A stretch of 64,000 nt of DNA from Clostridiaceae bacterium (GTDB lineage Bacteria > Bacillota > Clostridia > SK-Y3). Shown one piece after another: positions 16,594 to 25,944 of the stretch. Every line of letters begins with the position of its first letter. Position 1 is the stretch's first letter. The translations under genes and the position numbers were made by a program. The notes under the pieces were generated by a model. That model was not told the origin of the DNA. It saw only the letters and a program-made list of their open reading frames with translations, and did not search any database. The stretch lies in contig JAAYHJ010000063.1 in NCBI GenBank assembly GCA_012735465.1, positions 1-64,000 of the forward strand, in the 5' to 3' direction.

Positions 16594-17793
16594 ATGAATC
16601 TGTATATATCAAGAAAAGCACAGTCAATTAGTCCGTCATCAACACTGGCAATTGATGCCAAGTTTAAAGCCATGAAGGCCAAGGGAATTGATGTGGTCGG
16701 GTTTGGGGCAGGAGAACCGGACTTTGATACTCCCTCACACATAAAAGAAGCTGCTATCAAAGCAATTAATGATGGCTTTACCAAGTATACACCTGCATCC
16801 GGTATGCCCCAGTTAAAGCAGGCCGTTTGCAGAAAATTAAAAAGAGACAATGGCTTGGATTATTCTCCGGAACAAATAGTTATCAGCAATGGTGCAAAAC
16901 ATTCACTGGTAAATGTTTTTACTGCCATTTGTGACCCCGGGGATGAGGTTATTATTCCGGCACCTTTTTGGGTAAGCTATCCTGAGATGGTAAAGCTGGC
17001 CGACGGTGTTCCGGTGTATGTTCACACCACGGAAGAAAATGGTTTTAAGTTTACCATTGAAGATTTGAAAAAAGCAATTACTCCCAGGACAAGAGCCCTT
17101 ATATTGAACAGTCCCAGCAACCCAACGGGAATGGTATATACAAGAGATGAATTGAAAAAAATTGCAGAAGTTGCAGTTGAAAACAATATATATGTTATTT
17201 CGGATGAGATATATGAAAAGCTAATTTATGACGGAATGGAACATGTTAGCATTGCTTCCTTTGGGGATGAAATAAAGGATTTGACCATCATTGTAAATGG
17301 GGTATCCAAAACTTATGCCATGACAGGATGGAGAATTGGCTATACCGCATCAAATGCTCAAATTGCAAAAGTCATGGGAAATGTGCAAAGCCATGCAACT
17401 TCCAATCCCAATTCCATGGCACAGGTTGCATCCATTACTGCTTTGGATGGGCCGCAGGAGGATATTGAGATAATGAAAAAAGCCTTTGTTGAACGCAGGG
17501 ATTATATGGTGGACAGGATTAATTCCATCGAAGGGTTATCATGTGTGAAGCCCCAGGGAGCCTTTTATGTATTGATGAATATAAAAAAGATACTGGGTTC
17601 AGAGTTTTACGGAACAGAAATAAATACATCCGATGAGTTTGCAGATGTGCTCCTTGAAAAGGCAAAAGTGGCCCTGGTTCCCGGTTCCGGCTTTGGAGCA
17701 GAAGGCTATGTTCGCTGGTCTTATGCAACTTCTATGGAAAACATTATAGAAGGATTGAACCGTGTTGAAAAGTTTATTAAGAATGAGCTGTAA
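16594..17793 (+). CDS. Pyridoxal-phosphate aspartate aminotransferase (class I)
   Basis: Transfers the amino group between aspartate and 2-oxoglutarate, feeding Asp-family amino acids. The 399 residues match the AAT subgroup Igamma. It starts SISPSSTLAIDAKFKAMKAKGIDVVGFGAGEPDFDTP. NSPSNPTGMVY is at about 170-180, and the PLP lysine is in NGVSKTYAMTGWRIGY at about 233-248. RWSYATS near the C-terminus holds the substrate-carboxylate Arg. AGGTAGGAAATG gives a usable ribosome-binding site. It is a single gene with its own promoter. Related prephenate or aromatic aminotransferases cannot be excluded. Confidence 0.9.
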   Translation: MNLYISRKAQSISPSSTLAIDAKFKAMKAKGIDVVGFGAGEPDFDTPSHIKEAAIKAINDGFTKYTPASGMPQLKQAVCRKLKRDNGLDYSPEQIVISNGAKHSLVNVFTAICDPGDEVIIPAPFWVSYPEMVKLADGVPVYVHTTEENGFKFTIEDLKKAITPRTRALILNSPSNPTGMVYTRDELKKIAEVAVENNIYVISDEIYEKLIYDGMEHVSIASFGDEIKDLTIIVNGVSKTYAMTGWRIGYTASNAQIAKVMGNVQSHATSNPNSMAQVASITALDGPQEDIEIMKKAFVERRDYMVDRINSIEGLSCVKPQGAFYVLMNIKKILGSEFYGTEINTSDEFADVLLEKAKVALVPGSGFGAEGYVRWSYATSMENIIEGLNRVEKFIKNEL

Positions 17794-17889
17794 ATATAAA
17801 ATTTTTTTTCAACCTCCAAAATTTCATTATTTGCGCTATAATAGTTTATTATACTGTTTTAATTCTACAAAAGTGAAAGGGAGATGGAG

Positions 17890-19320
17890 TTGAGAGATAC
17901 CTACGAAAGTCCTTTGAATTCCAGGTATGCCAGCAAGGAAATGCAGTATCTTTTTTCACCGGATATGAAGTTTAAAACATGGAGGAGGCTTTGGATTGCC
18001 CTTGCCGAGGCTGAAAAGGAACTGGGCTTGGAGATAACCGATGAACAAATAGAAGAGTTAAAAAGGTTTAAGGATGATATAAATTATGATGTGGCTGCCA
18101 AAAGGGAGGCAGAGGTGCGCCATGACGTAATGGCCCATGTTTATGCCTATGGGGAGCAATGCCCTAAAGCAAAGCCGATCATTCATCTCGGAGCCACATC
18201 CTGTTATGTGGGCGATAATACGGATATAATCATTATGACCGAAGCATTAAAGCTGGTCAAGAAAAAGATAATAAATGTGATAGCGCTTCTTGCGGATTTT
18301 GCAATGAAATACAAATCTTTGCCTACCCTTGCATTTACCCATTTTCAGCCTGCCCAGCTGACCACGGTGGGGAAAAGGGCATGCCTTTGGATTCAGGATT
18401 TATTGATGGATTTGGAAGATATTGATCATCAGCTTTCAAAAACAAAACTCCTTGGTTCAAAAGGCACAACGGGGACACAGGCCAGTTTCCTTGAATTGTT
18501 TAACGGTGACCATGAAAAGGTAAAGGCATTGGACCTGTTAATTGCAAAAAAAATGGGTTACGATAAGGTCTTCCCTGTATCCGGTCAAACCTATCCCAGG
18601 AAACTGGACAGCCAGATACTGAATATTTTAAGCGGAGTGGCACAAAGCGCTTATAAATTCAGCAATGATATCCGGCTGCTGCAGCACCTTAAAGAAGTGG
18701 AAGAACCCTTTGAGAAGAAACAGATAGGGTCATCGGCAATGGCATATAAAAGGAATCCCATGAGATCGGAAAGAATATCTTCCTTGGCAAGATATGTTAT
18801 AGTGGATGCACTTAATGCTGCCATAACCTCTTCCACCCAGTGGTTTGAAAGGACCCTTGATGATTCGGCCAATAAACGCATAAGTATTCCTGAAGCCTTT
18901 TTATGTGTTGATGCCATACTTAATCTGTATATCAATGTGGTGGATGGGCTGGTGGTGTATCCCAAAATGATTGAACAGCATATACGGCAGGAACTGCCTT
19001 TTATGGCCACAGAAAACATAATGATGAATGCGGTTAAAAAGGGAGGGGACCGCCAGGAGCTTCATGAAAGGATACGCATACATTCCATGGAAGCCGCAAG
19101 AAAGGTGAAGATGGAAGGAAAGGAAAATGACCTTATGGAAAGAATTGCACAGGATGAAATGTTTCAGCTTTCCATGGATGAGATTAAAGATATATTGGAT
19201 CCCAAGCTTTACATAGGAAGGTCGGCAGAGCAAACGGAAGAATTCATAGCTGAATGGATTGAACCGGTTTTAAATAAGAATAAGGATTTATTAGGGGTTA
19301 AAGTAGAAATAAACGTATAG
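17890..19320 (+). CDS. purB: Adenylosuccinate lyase
   Basis: Cleaves SAICAR and adenylosuccinate to release fumarate in purine synthesis. About 476 residues contain HDVMAHV (about 78-84) and the TSCYVGDNTD motif (about 105-114). The mobile signature loop IGSSAMAYKRNPMRSERI is at about 280-297. The start is uncertain. ATG 17884 directly abuts the Shine-Dalgarno AAAGGGAG. TTG 17890 is correctly spaced (6 bp) and gives RDTYESPLNSRYASKEM, so I use the TTG. The same GGGAG-ATG-N3-TTG arrangement recurs at the DUF3866 gene. A strong terminator follows. Confidence 0.95.
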   Translation: MRDTYESPLNSRYASKEMQYLFSPDMKFKTWRRLWIALAEAEKELGLEITDEQIEELKRFKDDINYDVAAKREAEVRHDVMAHVYAYGEQCPKAKPIIHLGATSCYVGDNTDIIIMTEALKLVKKKIINVIALLADFAMKYKSLPTLAFTHFQPAQLTTVGKRACLWIQDLLMDLEDIDHQLSKTKLLGSKGTTGTQASFLELFNGDHEKVKALDLLIAKKMGYDKVFPVSGQTYPRKLDSQILNILSGVAQSAYKFSNDIRLLQHLKEVEEPFEKKQIGSSAMAYKRNPMRSERISSLARYVIVDALNAAITSSTQWFERTLDDSANKRISIPEAFLCVDAILNLYINVVDGLVVYPKMIEQHIRQELPFMATENIMMNAVKKGGDRQELHERIRIHSMEAARKVKMEGKENDLMERIAQDEMFQLSMDEIKDILDPKLYIGRSAEQTEEFIAEWIEPVLNKNKDLLGVKVEINV

Positions 19321-19332
19321 TAATTTAAAAAG

Positions 19333-19361
19333 TTTGCCGGAATTTCCGGCAAACCTTTTTT
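19333..19361 (+). terminator. Intrinsic terminator after purB
   Basis: TTTGCCGG (19333-19340) and CCGGCAAA (19346-19353) form a perfect 8-bp stem. A run of six T ends at 19361. Confidence 0.92.
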
Positions 19362-19526
19362 GTGAGCAGAACCTTTAAAATTTGCTTTCCTTTCACTATT
19401 TAGTTGCTCAAAAGCAGATAAGGTAGTAATATATATATGTATAAATATGTATTGGTTTGATTCATATTAAGATACAAAAGTATATTTTTATACATAATAA
19501 TAAATAAGCAGGTGGGGGGTGCTTTT

Positions 19527-20357
19527 ATGGCATTAAGTGAAAAGAAAATCGGGTTCATCGGAGCCGGAAACATGGCCTCTGCAATTATACAGGGCTTAAT
19601 TGGTTCAGGTTTAATAAACAGGCAAAACATATTTGTGAGCGATTTGGATATTAATAAGTTAAAAGGGATGGAAGAAAAAGGCGTTGTTGCTTGTCCGGAT
19701 AATAAAACTCTGGCGGACAAAAGCGATATAATTATTTTGGCTGTTAAGCCAAATGTGTATGAAAAGGTATTAAAGGAAATTTGCTCAGTGTCGGACATTT
19801 ACAAAAAAATATTTGTATCCATTGCTGCAGGTATAACTATCCGTTACATAAAAAGCTTTTTTCCTGTAAATGTTAAGGTTGTCAGGACGATGCCCAATAC
19901 TCCTGCGCTGATCGGAGAAGGAATGACGGTCACCTGTTATGAGCCTCCCGTTTCAGAATCGGAATTTGAAGAGATAAATGAAATATTCCGCAGTATTGGA
20001 AAAGTGGAATCAATGAAAGAAAACTATTTGAATGAAGTGGTTGCGGTAAATGGGAGCAGTCCGGCCTATGTTTATATGATGATTGAAGCAATGGCCGATG
20101 CGGCAGTGCTGAGAGGCATACCACGGGATGTGGCCTATCGGCTTGTTTCCCAATCCATACTGGGTGCAGCCAAAATGGTGCTTGAAACCGGCCTTCATCC
20201 AGGACAACTGAAGGATATGGTATGTTCCCCGGGAGGAACCACCATTCAGGCGGTGTATGAATTGGAAAAAAGCGGTTTCCGTGCTTCCCTTATCAGTGCA
20301 ATGGAAAAATGTACCGAAAAAGCTATTGATTTAAGCCGTAAATATGACATTACATAA
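19527..20357 (+). CDS. proC: Pyrroline-5-carboxylate reductase
   Basis: NAD(P)H-dependent last step of proline synthesis. The 276-residue protein has the Rossmann motif KKIGFIGAGNMASAIIQGL at 6-24. The conserved VVRTMPNTPALIGEGMT lies near 117-133, and the C-terminal dimer signature is MVCSPGGTTIQAV. I chose ATG 19527 because a G-rich Shine-Dalgarno (GGGGGGTG) ends just upstream. The GTG at 19512 lies before it. The DUF3866 gene follows after 18 bp and is probably cotranscribed. Confidence 0.95.
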   Translation: MALSEKKIGFIGAGNMASAIIQGLIGSGLINRQNIFVSDLDINKLKGMEEKGVVACPDNKTLADKSDIIILAVKPNVYEKVLKEICSVSDIYKKIFVSIAAGITIRYIKSFFPVNVKVVRTMPNTPALIGEGMTVTCYEPPVSESEFEEINEIFRSIGKVESMKENYLNEVVAVNGSSPAYVYMMIEAMADAAVLRGIPRDVAYRLVSQSILGAAKMVLETGLHPGQLKDMVCSPGGTTIQAVYELEKSGFRASLISAMEKCTEKAIDLSRKYDIT

Positions 20358-20375
20358 TAAGTTAGGGAGATGCCT

Positions 20376-21449
20376 TTGATAAGAAAGAGAGTGGCATGGG
20401 TCAGGGAAATTTTATATAAAGATGACGATATTACGGAAGTGCTGGTGGAAGTTGAAAATAAGTGCCATAAAGCCATAAATTATAATAAGCTTACAGGGGA
20501 TGTCCAAATAGGGGATCGGGTTCAGTTAAATACAAATGCGATATACCTAGGGCTGGGCACCGGGGGCTATCACTTTATCATCCATAATGATTGCAATGAA
20601 GAAAGGGATTTTTCTTTCCCCGAAGGTCATATTATAAAATTGAGATATACTCCACTGCAGGTTAAATGCATTACTGTGGAAGAGCCCCAGAGCCCCTATC
20701 ATGAGCTGATTAAGGGTAAAGACACGATTGATGGTGCAAGGGTCATTATTGCTCCCTTGCATAGTATGCTATCCCCTGTTGTCCATATATTAAAGCATCA
20801 TGATGAACGTATTAAAATATCTTATATAATGACGGACAGCGCATGCCTGCCTATTTCTTTTAGTAAAACTGTAAAGTTATTGAAAAAACAGCGGATGATT
20901 GATTATACCATAACATGCGGCCAGTCTTTTGGAGGTGACCTTGAAACAGTAAACGTATACACTGCTCTTACAACAGCTAAATATGTTTGCAGGAGTGATA
21001 TAATTATTATTGCTCCCGGGCCTGGAGTGGTAGGGACGGGTACGGTGCTTGGCTTTTCGGGTATCGAGGGAGGACATCTTATTGACTGCGTAAATACTCT
21101 GAAGGGGATTCCAATATTTATACCAAGGATTAGTTTTGCCGATGAGAGGGAAAGGCATAGGGGTATTAGCCATCAGAGTATTACCGTACTGAGTAAAATC
21201 ACCCGTTCCGCAGCTTTAATTGGTATACCGCATTTGGAAGAAGATAAAGATAAGCTGATACTAAGCCAGATACGGGAGTATCGCATTGATAAATTACACA
21301 AGATAAGCTATGTGGAAGAAAACACCCTAGAAATACTTAAAAGCAGAGATGTGACGGTTCGGACGATGGGTAGGGGAATGGAGCAGGATGCGGACTTTTT
21401 TAAAACCGTTGGTGCAGCTGCTACACTGGCCCTGGACTTAAGATATTAA
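20376..21449 (+). CDS. DUF3866 family protein
   Basis: A cytoplasmic protein of about 357 residues matching the uncharacterised DUF3866 family. It starts IRKRVAWVREILYKDDDITEVLVEV, has GDRVQLNTNAIYLGLGTGGYHF (about 49-70) and a Rossmann-like IIIIAPGPGVVGTGTVLGFSGIEGG region near 210. No enzyme activity is known to me. ATG 20370 directly abuts AGGGAG, while TTG 20376 is spaced correctly from it, so I use the TTG. Family members are typically encoded near spoIIM and xerD, as here. Confidence 0.88.
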   Translation: MIRKRVAWVREILYKDDDITEVLVEVENKCHKAINYNKLTGDVQIGDRVQLNTNAIYLGLGTGGYHFIIHNDCNEERDFSFPEGHIIKLRYTPLQVKCITVEEPQSPYHELIKGKDTIDGARVIIAPLHSMLSPVVHILKHHDERIKISYIMTDSACLPISFSKTVKLLKKQRMIDYTITCGQSFGGDLETVNVYTALTTAKYVCRSDIIIIAPGPGVVGTGTVLGFSGIEGGHLIDCVNTLKGIPIFIPRISFADERERHRGISHQSITVLSKITRSAALIGIPHLEEDKDKLILSQIREYRIDKLHKISYVEENTLEILKSRDVTVRTMGRGMEQDADFFKTVGAAATLALDLRY

Positions 21450-21518
21450 TAAAAAATTATGTAATTATTCTCTTCCCTGGTGCATAAAATTTTTATGAAA
21501 GCACTGGGGGGGAAAAAA

Positions 21519-22160
21519 TTGAGGAATACAATTAATGATATTATAAAAAGCCATTTTATGAAGAACATAGTAACATATGCAATAACAATCCTGTCTTTTA
21601 CCATTGGTATCTCAACGGGTGCTTTTACGGTTAATGCATTGAGCAATACACAATCAAAAGAATTATATTCCTATTTACAAGAGTTCTTATATATAATGGG
21701 TACTCAGGATAGTATAAATGCCGTGGAGTTGCTAAAGCTTTCAGTTTTTAATCATCTGAAATTTATCATTATATTTTGGGTACTGGGAATAACAGTTATA
21801 GGTATACCGGTTATCCTGATAATCATTGGTATTAAAGGCTTTACGATAGGTTTTACGGTGGGGTTTCTAATTCGATACCTTGATTTTAAAGGGGTTTTGT
21901 TTACAATATTGGGAATACTGCCCCAAAGCCTTATTGTTATACCATGCTATATTTTGGTAGCGGTCATATGCATAAATTTTTCATTAAGCATTGCAAGGAG
22001 CAGGACAAAAACAAAATACAGGAGAGATGATGTAAGAACACAATTTTTTTCATATAGTACCTTTGTTCTATTATCATTTTTTGTTCTGGTGGTGGGCAGT
22101 ATCATAGAAGCCTATATTACCCCGGTTTTTATAAAATTACTGGCAGAAACATTAATATAA
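21519..22160 (+). CDS. spoIIM: Stage II sporulation protein M
   Basis: Membrane component of the SpoIIDMP machine that thins septal peptidoglycan and drives engulfment. With the TTG at 21519 the protein has 213 residues, close to Bacillus SpoIIM, and five hydrophobic segments (about 17-37, 77-99, 104-125, 130-150, 178-198). GGGGGG lies 6 bp before that TTG. The in-frame ATG 21495 and GTG 21480 lack a ribosome-binding site. The order spoIIM-xerD-phosphorylase-dacF matches Bacillus. Confidence 0.9.
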   Translation: MRNTINDIIKSHFMKNIVTYAITILSFTIGISTGAFTVNALSNTQSKELYSYLQEFLYIMGTQDSINAVELLKLSVFNHLKFIIIFWVLGITVIGIPVILIIIGIKGFTIGFTVGFLIRYLDFKGVLFTILGILPQSLIVIPCYILVAVICINFSLSIARSRTKTKYRRDDVRTQFFSYSTFVLLSFFVLVVGSIIEAYITPVFIKLLAETLI

Positions 22161-22348
22161 TTTAAAAATTGTTGTATAAAATGGCACAAACATGTTAATA
22201 ATTGTTTACGGAGATGAATATCGCTTTTGATTTTCAAATTTAACTATGAAAAACTTTAAGAACACTATGTACAAATGTTAAATTTTTCTGTAAAATATAT
22301 TTAATTGAAAGATTGTTTGCAACTAAATTGTGAAGGAGATCGTGGAAA

Positions 22349-23233
22349 ATGGAAGCTCTGGTTCAAAAATTTGTTGATTTTCTCGAACACGAGAAAGGGT
22401 TGTCGGATAATACACTACAGTCCTATAGGAGAGATATACAGCAATACATATCCTATTTAAATGAAATGAATATGACCAATATTGCAGGTGTGAATAAAAC
22501 CGCAGTAATCACATATTTGTTGTATTTGCAGAAAAAGGGAAGAGCTACTTCTACTATATCAAGAAATCTTGCTTCAATACGTTCTTTTTATCAATACTTG
22601 AATAAGCTAAATATGATTGAACAAGATCCGACAAAAAATCTTGAATCTCCAAAAGTTGAAAAAAAACTTCCACAGATTTTATCTACACAAGAAGTGGAGC
22701 TCTTACTGGAACAGCCTAAATGTGTGGATTTAAAAGGATATAGGGATAAGGCGATGCTGGAACTCTTATATGCGACCGGGATACGTGTTTCAGAGCTTAT
22801 TCAGTTGGATATTGACGATATTAATCTGGAAATGGGCTTCATAAAGTGTAACAAAGGAAATAAGGAAAGAATAATACCGCTGGGAAGTGTTGCGATTCAT
22901 GCTCTGGAAGAATACATTAATAAGGCTCGAAAGATGATGATTCAGGACCCGAATGAAACCGCCTTGTTTGTAAATTGCAACGGAAGAAGATTAACGCGTC
23001 AGGGCTTTTGGAAGATTATAAAGTTATATAAGAACCAGGCAAAGATTAATAAAGAGATTACCCCCCATACCCTACGTCATTCCTTTGCCGCACATTTATT
23101 GGAAAATGGAGCGGATTTAAAGTCGATACAAGAAATGCTGGGACACTCGGATATCTCTTCCACACAGATATATGCCCAGCTTACCAAGAACAGGATTAAG
23201 GAAGTTTATAATAAAACGCACCCAAGGGCTTAA
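22349..23233 (+). CDS. xerD: Site-specific tyrosine recombinase XerD
   Basis: Resolves chromosome dimers at dif. The 294 residues have an N-terminal SAM-like core-binding domain (1-100) and a complete catalytic domain: Arg146 in ATGIRVSEL, Lys in KGNKERIIPL, HTLRHSFAAHL, LGHSDISS and nucleophile Tyr275. AAGGAGATC precedes ATG 22349. Its position between spoIIM and the nucleoside phosphorylase matches Bacillus ripX/xerD and supports XerD rather than an integrase. Its stop codon lies in the loop of a terminator hairpin. Confidence 0.93.
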   Translation: MEALVQKFVDFLEHEKGLSDNTLQSYRRDIQQYISYLNEMNMTNIAGVNKTAVITYLLYLQKKGRATSTISRNLASIRSFYQYLNKLNMIEQDPTKNLESPKVEKKLPQILSTQEVELLLEQPKCVDLKGYRDKAMLELLYATGIRVSELIQLDIDDINLEMGFIKCNKGNKERIIPLGSVAIHALEEYINKARKMMIQDPNETALFVNCNGRRLTRQGFWKIIKLYKNQAKINKEITPHTLRHSFAAHLLENGADLKSIQEMLGHSDISSTQIYAQLTKNRIKEVYNKTHPRA

Positions 23234-23246
23234 CAGCCCTTTTTTT
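23224..23246 (+). terminator. Terminator overlapping the end of xerD
   Basis: AAGGGCT (23224-23230) pairs with AGCCCTT (23235-23241) around loop TAAC, which holds the xerD stop codon. A T-run extends to 23246. Translating ribosomes would disturb the hairpin, so termination here may depend on xerD translation. Confidence 0.75.
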
Positions 23247-23274
23247 GTAAGCATTTTTATAGGAGGGATATTTT

Positions 23275-24606
23275 GTGAGGGTTTATGATATCATCGCTAA
23301 AAAAAGAGATGGGCTTGAACTTTCAAAGGAAGAAATATATTTCTGGGTGAAGGGCTATACATCCGGTGAAATTCCCGATTACCAGATTTCTGCATTGCTT
23401 ATGGCTATTTTTTTGAACGGGATGAGTAAAAGGGAAACCATTGATTTGACCATGGCAATGGTTGAGTCGGGGAATACCCTGGATTTATCAGAAATAGACG
23501 GCATAAAGGCGGACAAGCACAGTACAGGCGGAGTGGGGGATAAAACCACCCTGGTTCTATGTCCCCTGGTTGCTTCTGCCGGTATAATAATTGCTAAGAT
23601 GTCCGGAAGAGGGTTGGGGCATACGGGAGGAACCGTTGATAAACTTGAATCCATACCGGGTTTTAATACACAAATGAATGTAAAACAGTTTTTGGAGTGC
23701 GTTAAAAGGGCCGGTATTGCGATTGTAGGGCAGACGGAAAACCTTGTACCTGCGGACAAAAAGATATACAGCCTGAGGGATGTTACAGCTACGGTTAACA
23801 GCATACCCCTTATTGCCAGCAGTATTATGAGCAAAAAAATTGCAGCTGGCTGTGATGGAATACTACTGGATGTAAAAGTAGGAAGCGGTGCATTCATGAA
23901 GGAATTGGACAAGGCCTGTGAGCTTGCAAGGGAGATGGTTGAAATTGGAGTTGGATTGGGCAAGAGTGTAACGGCTGTAATCAGCAACATGAACCAGCCG
24001 TTGGGAAATGCGGTTGGTAATTCCCTTGAAGTGATAGAGGCTATTGAAACATTAAAAGGTAAGGGGCCTGAGGACCTTACGGAACTGTGCCTTACTCTTG
24101 GCTCCCATCTGTTAAAGACGGTTAATAAAACCAAAACATTGGAAGAAGGAAGACAAATACTTATTGAAAAACTGCACACGGGAAAAGCCCTTGAAAAGTT
24201 TTGTGAGATGGTTGAGAACCAGGGCGGGGATACAAAAGTTATTTGGAATTATGGTTTGCTGCCCCATGCCAATTATAGCTTGGATGTGATTGCAGAAGCA
24301 GATGGATATGTGCAGCATATGAACTGTGAACAAATAGGTATTGCCGCATTGGAAAGCGGGGCAGGAAGAATTACAAAGGACAGTATAATTGACCTGGGAT
24401 CAGGTATTATGCTTCATAAAAAGGTTGGAGAAAGGGTAAGCAAAGGGGATATAATTGCAACTGTTTATACCAATGATGAAGAAAAGCTTAGGGATATCTG
24501 CCGGCGGGTAAAGTCTTCATACCATATTGCAGATGAAAGTGTGCCCATGACCCGTTTGATATACGGAGTTGTGGATTCACAAGGTATACACAAAGATTTT
24601 GAATAA
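23275..24606 (+). CDS. pdp: Pyrimidine-nucleoside phosphorylase
   Basis: Phosphorolysis of uridine and thymidine for pyrimidine salvage. The 443 residues start MRVYDIIAKKRDGLELSKEEI. The conserved DKHSTGGVGDKTTLVLCPLVASAG (about 80-103) and SGRGLGHTGGTVDKLESIPGF (about 108-128) bind phosphate and substrate. The C-terminal alpha/beta domain carries the usual LHKKVGERVSKGDIIATVY. GTG 23275 is preceded by AGGAGGG. It stands where Bacillus has drm-pupG. Confidence 0.95.
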   Translation: MRVYDIIAKKRDGLELSKEEIYFWVKGYTSGEIPDYQISALLMAIFLNGMSKRETIDLTMAMVESGNTLDLSEIDGIKADKHSTGGVGDKTTLVLCPLVASAGIIIAKMSGRGLGHTGGTVDKLESIPGFNTQMNVKQFLECVKRAGIAIVGQTENLVPADKKIYSLRDVTATVNSIPLIASSIMSKKIAAGCDGILLDVKVGSGAFMKELDKACELAREMVEIGVGLGKSVTAVISNMNQPLGNAVGNSLEVIEAIETLKGKGPEDLTELCLTLGSHLLKTVNKTKTLEEGRQILIEKLHTGKALEKFCEMVENQGGDTKVIWNYGLLPHANYSLDVIAEADGYVQHMNCEQIGIAALESGAGRITKDSIIDLGSGIMLHKKVGERVSKGDIIATVYTNDEEKLRDICRRVKSSYHIADESVPMTRLIYGVVDSQGIHKDFE

Positions 24607-24660
24607 TATGTAAATATAATGCATAACATTAATTAAGGAAAAAAACCAGGAGGTTTTAAT

Positions 24661-25824
24661 ATGAAAAAAATAATGAGATTTTTTTCTTTGATTAGTGTTA
24701 TGCTTATTCTCTTAAACTGCTCGGTGGCCGCACAAACCAATCCGACAGCCAGTCTTGATATAAAGGCCAAATCAGCTATTTTGGTGGAAGCATCCACGGG
24801 CAAAATACTGTTTGAATTAAACAGTCATGAAAGACTGCCCCCGGCCAGTGTAACAAAAACCATGACTTTGCTTTTAATTATGGAAGCCCTTGATTCAGGC
24901 AGGATCTCTCTTAACGATACGGTGACATGCAGTGAATATGCAGCAAGCATGGGTGGTTCCCAGGTATATCTTGCACCGGGTGAGCAAATGTCGGTGCATG
25001 ACATGCTTAAGGCAATAGCCGTTGCATCGGCAAATGATGCATCGGTGGCCATGGCGGAGCATATCTATGGCAGTGAAGAGGCCTTTGTAAAGGCAATGAA
25101 CGATAAAGCTGCCGAACTAGGGATGAAGGATACCCAGTTTATGAATTGCACCGGCCTTGATGCGGAAGGGCATTATTCCAGTGCTTATGATATTGCGCTT
25201 ATGTCAAGGGAACTTTTAAAACATCCAAAGGTACATGATTACCTTACTATTTGGATTGATTCTTTGAGGAACGGGCAATTTGGATTGGCAAACACGAATA
25301 AATTGATTCGTTTTTATGAAGGAGCAAATGGAATAAAGACGGGCTCTACAAGTAAGGCCCTGTATTGCCTGGCTGCTTCTGCCAAGAGGGATGGGATGCA
25401 ACTGATTGCAGTGATTATGGCTTCACCTACAACAAAAGATAGGTTTGACGGGGCAACGAAGCTTCTTAATTATGGTTTTGCCAATTATGCTATAGTAAAT
25501 GGTACAAAAGAAGGGGAAGCCATTGGAGAATTGGAAGTATTGAAGGGAATGAAAAACAAGGTGAACCTGGTTGCTTCAAAGGATTATAATCTTTTGGTTA
25601 AAAAAGGACAAAAAGGCAATATTGAAAGAAAGGTGGATGTTTCAGAAGATGTAATAGCACCTGTGGAAAAAGGCCAAAAGGTTGGTGAAATTACCTTTTT
25701 TGTAGACGGTGAAGAGCTGGGGAAGGTGGATATTGTTACGGCAGAAGCTGTGGAAAAGGTATCCGTTGGCAGGGTTTTTATAAAGCTTTTAAGGCAGTGG
25801 TTAAATGCAAAAGATAGTACCTGA
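24661..25824 (+). CDS. dacF: D-alanyl-D-alanine carboxypeptidase (DacF type)
   Basis: Secreted or membrane-anchored penicillin-binding protein that trims D-Ala from peptidoglycan stem peptides, probably in the spore cortex. The 387 residues have a signal peptide (about 1-25, ending VAAQ). The active-site SVTKTM (Ser-x-x-Lys) is at about 62-67, SAND (SxN) near 123, and the KTGST triad box near 226. A PBP5-type C-terminal beta domain and amphipathic tail FIKLLRQWLNAK complete it. The spoIIM-xerD-pdp-dacF context supports the sporulation-type name. A second paralogue is at 32 kb. Confidence 0.93.
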   Translation: MKKIMRFFSLISVMLILLNCSVAAQTNPTASLDIKAKSAILVEASTGKILFELNSHERLPPASVTKTMTLLLIMEALDSGRISLNDTVTCSEYAASMGGSQVYLAPGEQMSVHDMLKAIAVASANDASVAMAEHIYGSEEAFVKAMNDKAAELGMKDTQFMNCTGLDAEGHYSSAYDIALMSRELLKHPKVHDYLTIWIDSLRNGQFGLANTNKLIRFYEGANGIKTGSTSKALYCLAASAKRDGMQLIAVIMASPTTKDRFDGATKLLNYGFANYAIVNGTKEGEAIGELEVLKGMKNKVNLVASKDYNLLVKKGQKGNIERKVDVSEDVIAPVEKGQKVGEITFFVDGEELGKVDIVTAEAVEKVSVGRVFIKLLRQWLNAKDST

Positions 25825-25840
25825 TAAAGTTAATATATTA

Positions 25841-25896
25841 ATGGGGATGGTTGATAGATTTTATAGATATAAACCATCCCCATATTTGTTTTTTTA
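25841..25896 (+). terminator. Intrinsic terminator after dacF
   Basis: ATGGGGATGGTT pairs with AACCATCCCCAT in a 12-bp stem with an AT-rich loop. It is followed by TTTGTTTTTTT. Confidence 0.88.
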
Positions 25897-25913
25897 TTTC
25901 AATTTGTTATAAT
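25885..25913 (+). promoter_or_regulatory. Candidate promoter for the foldase gene
   Basis: TTTGTT (25885-25890) lies 17 bp before a perfect TATAAT (25908-25913). The -35 is poor and overlaps the terminator T-run. Confidence 0.4.
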
Positions 25914-25944
25914 AAACTTAATATACAAAAGAGGGGGAATCTTT

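Noticed and set aside
23379-24179. 266-aa minus-strand frame inside pdp
   Set aside because: Shadow of the well-conserved phosphorylase gene on the other strand.
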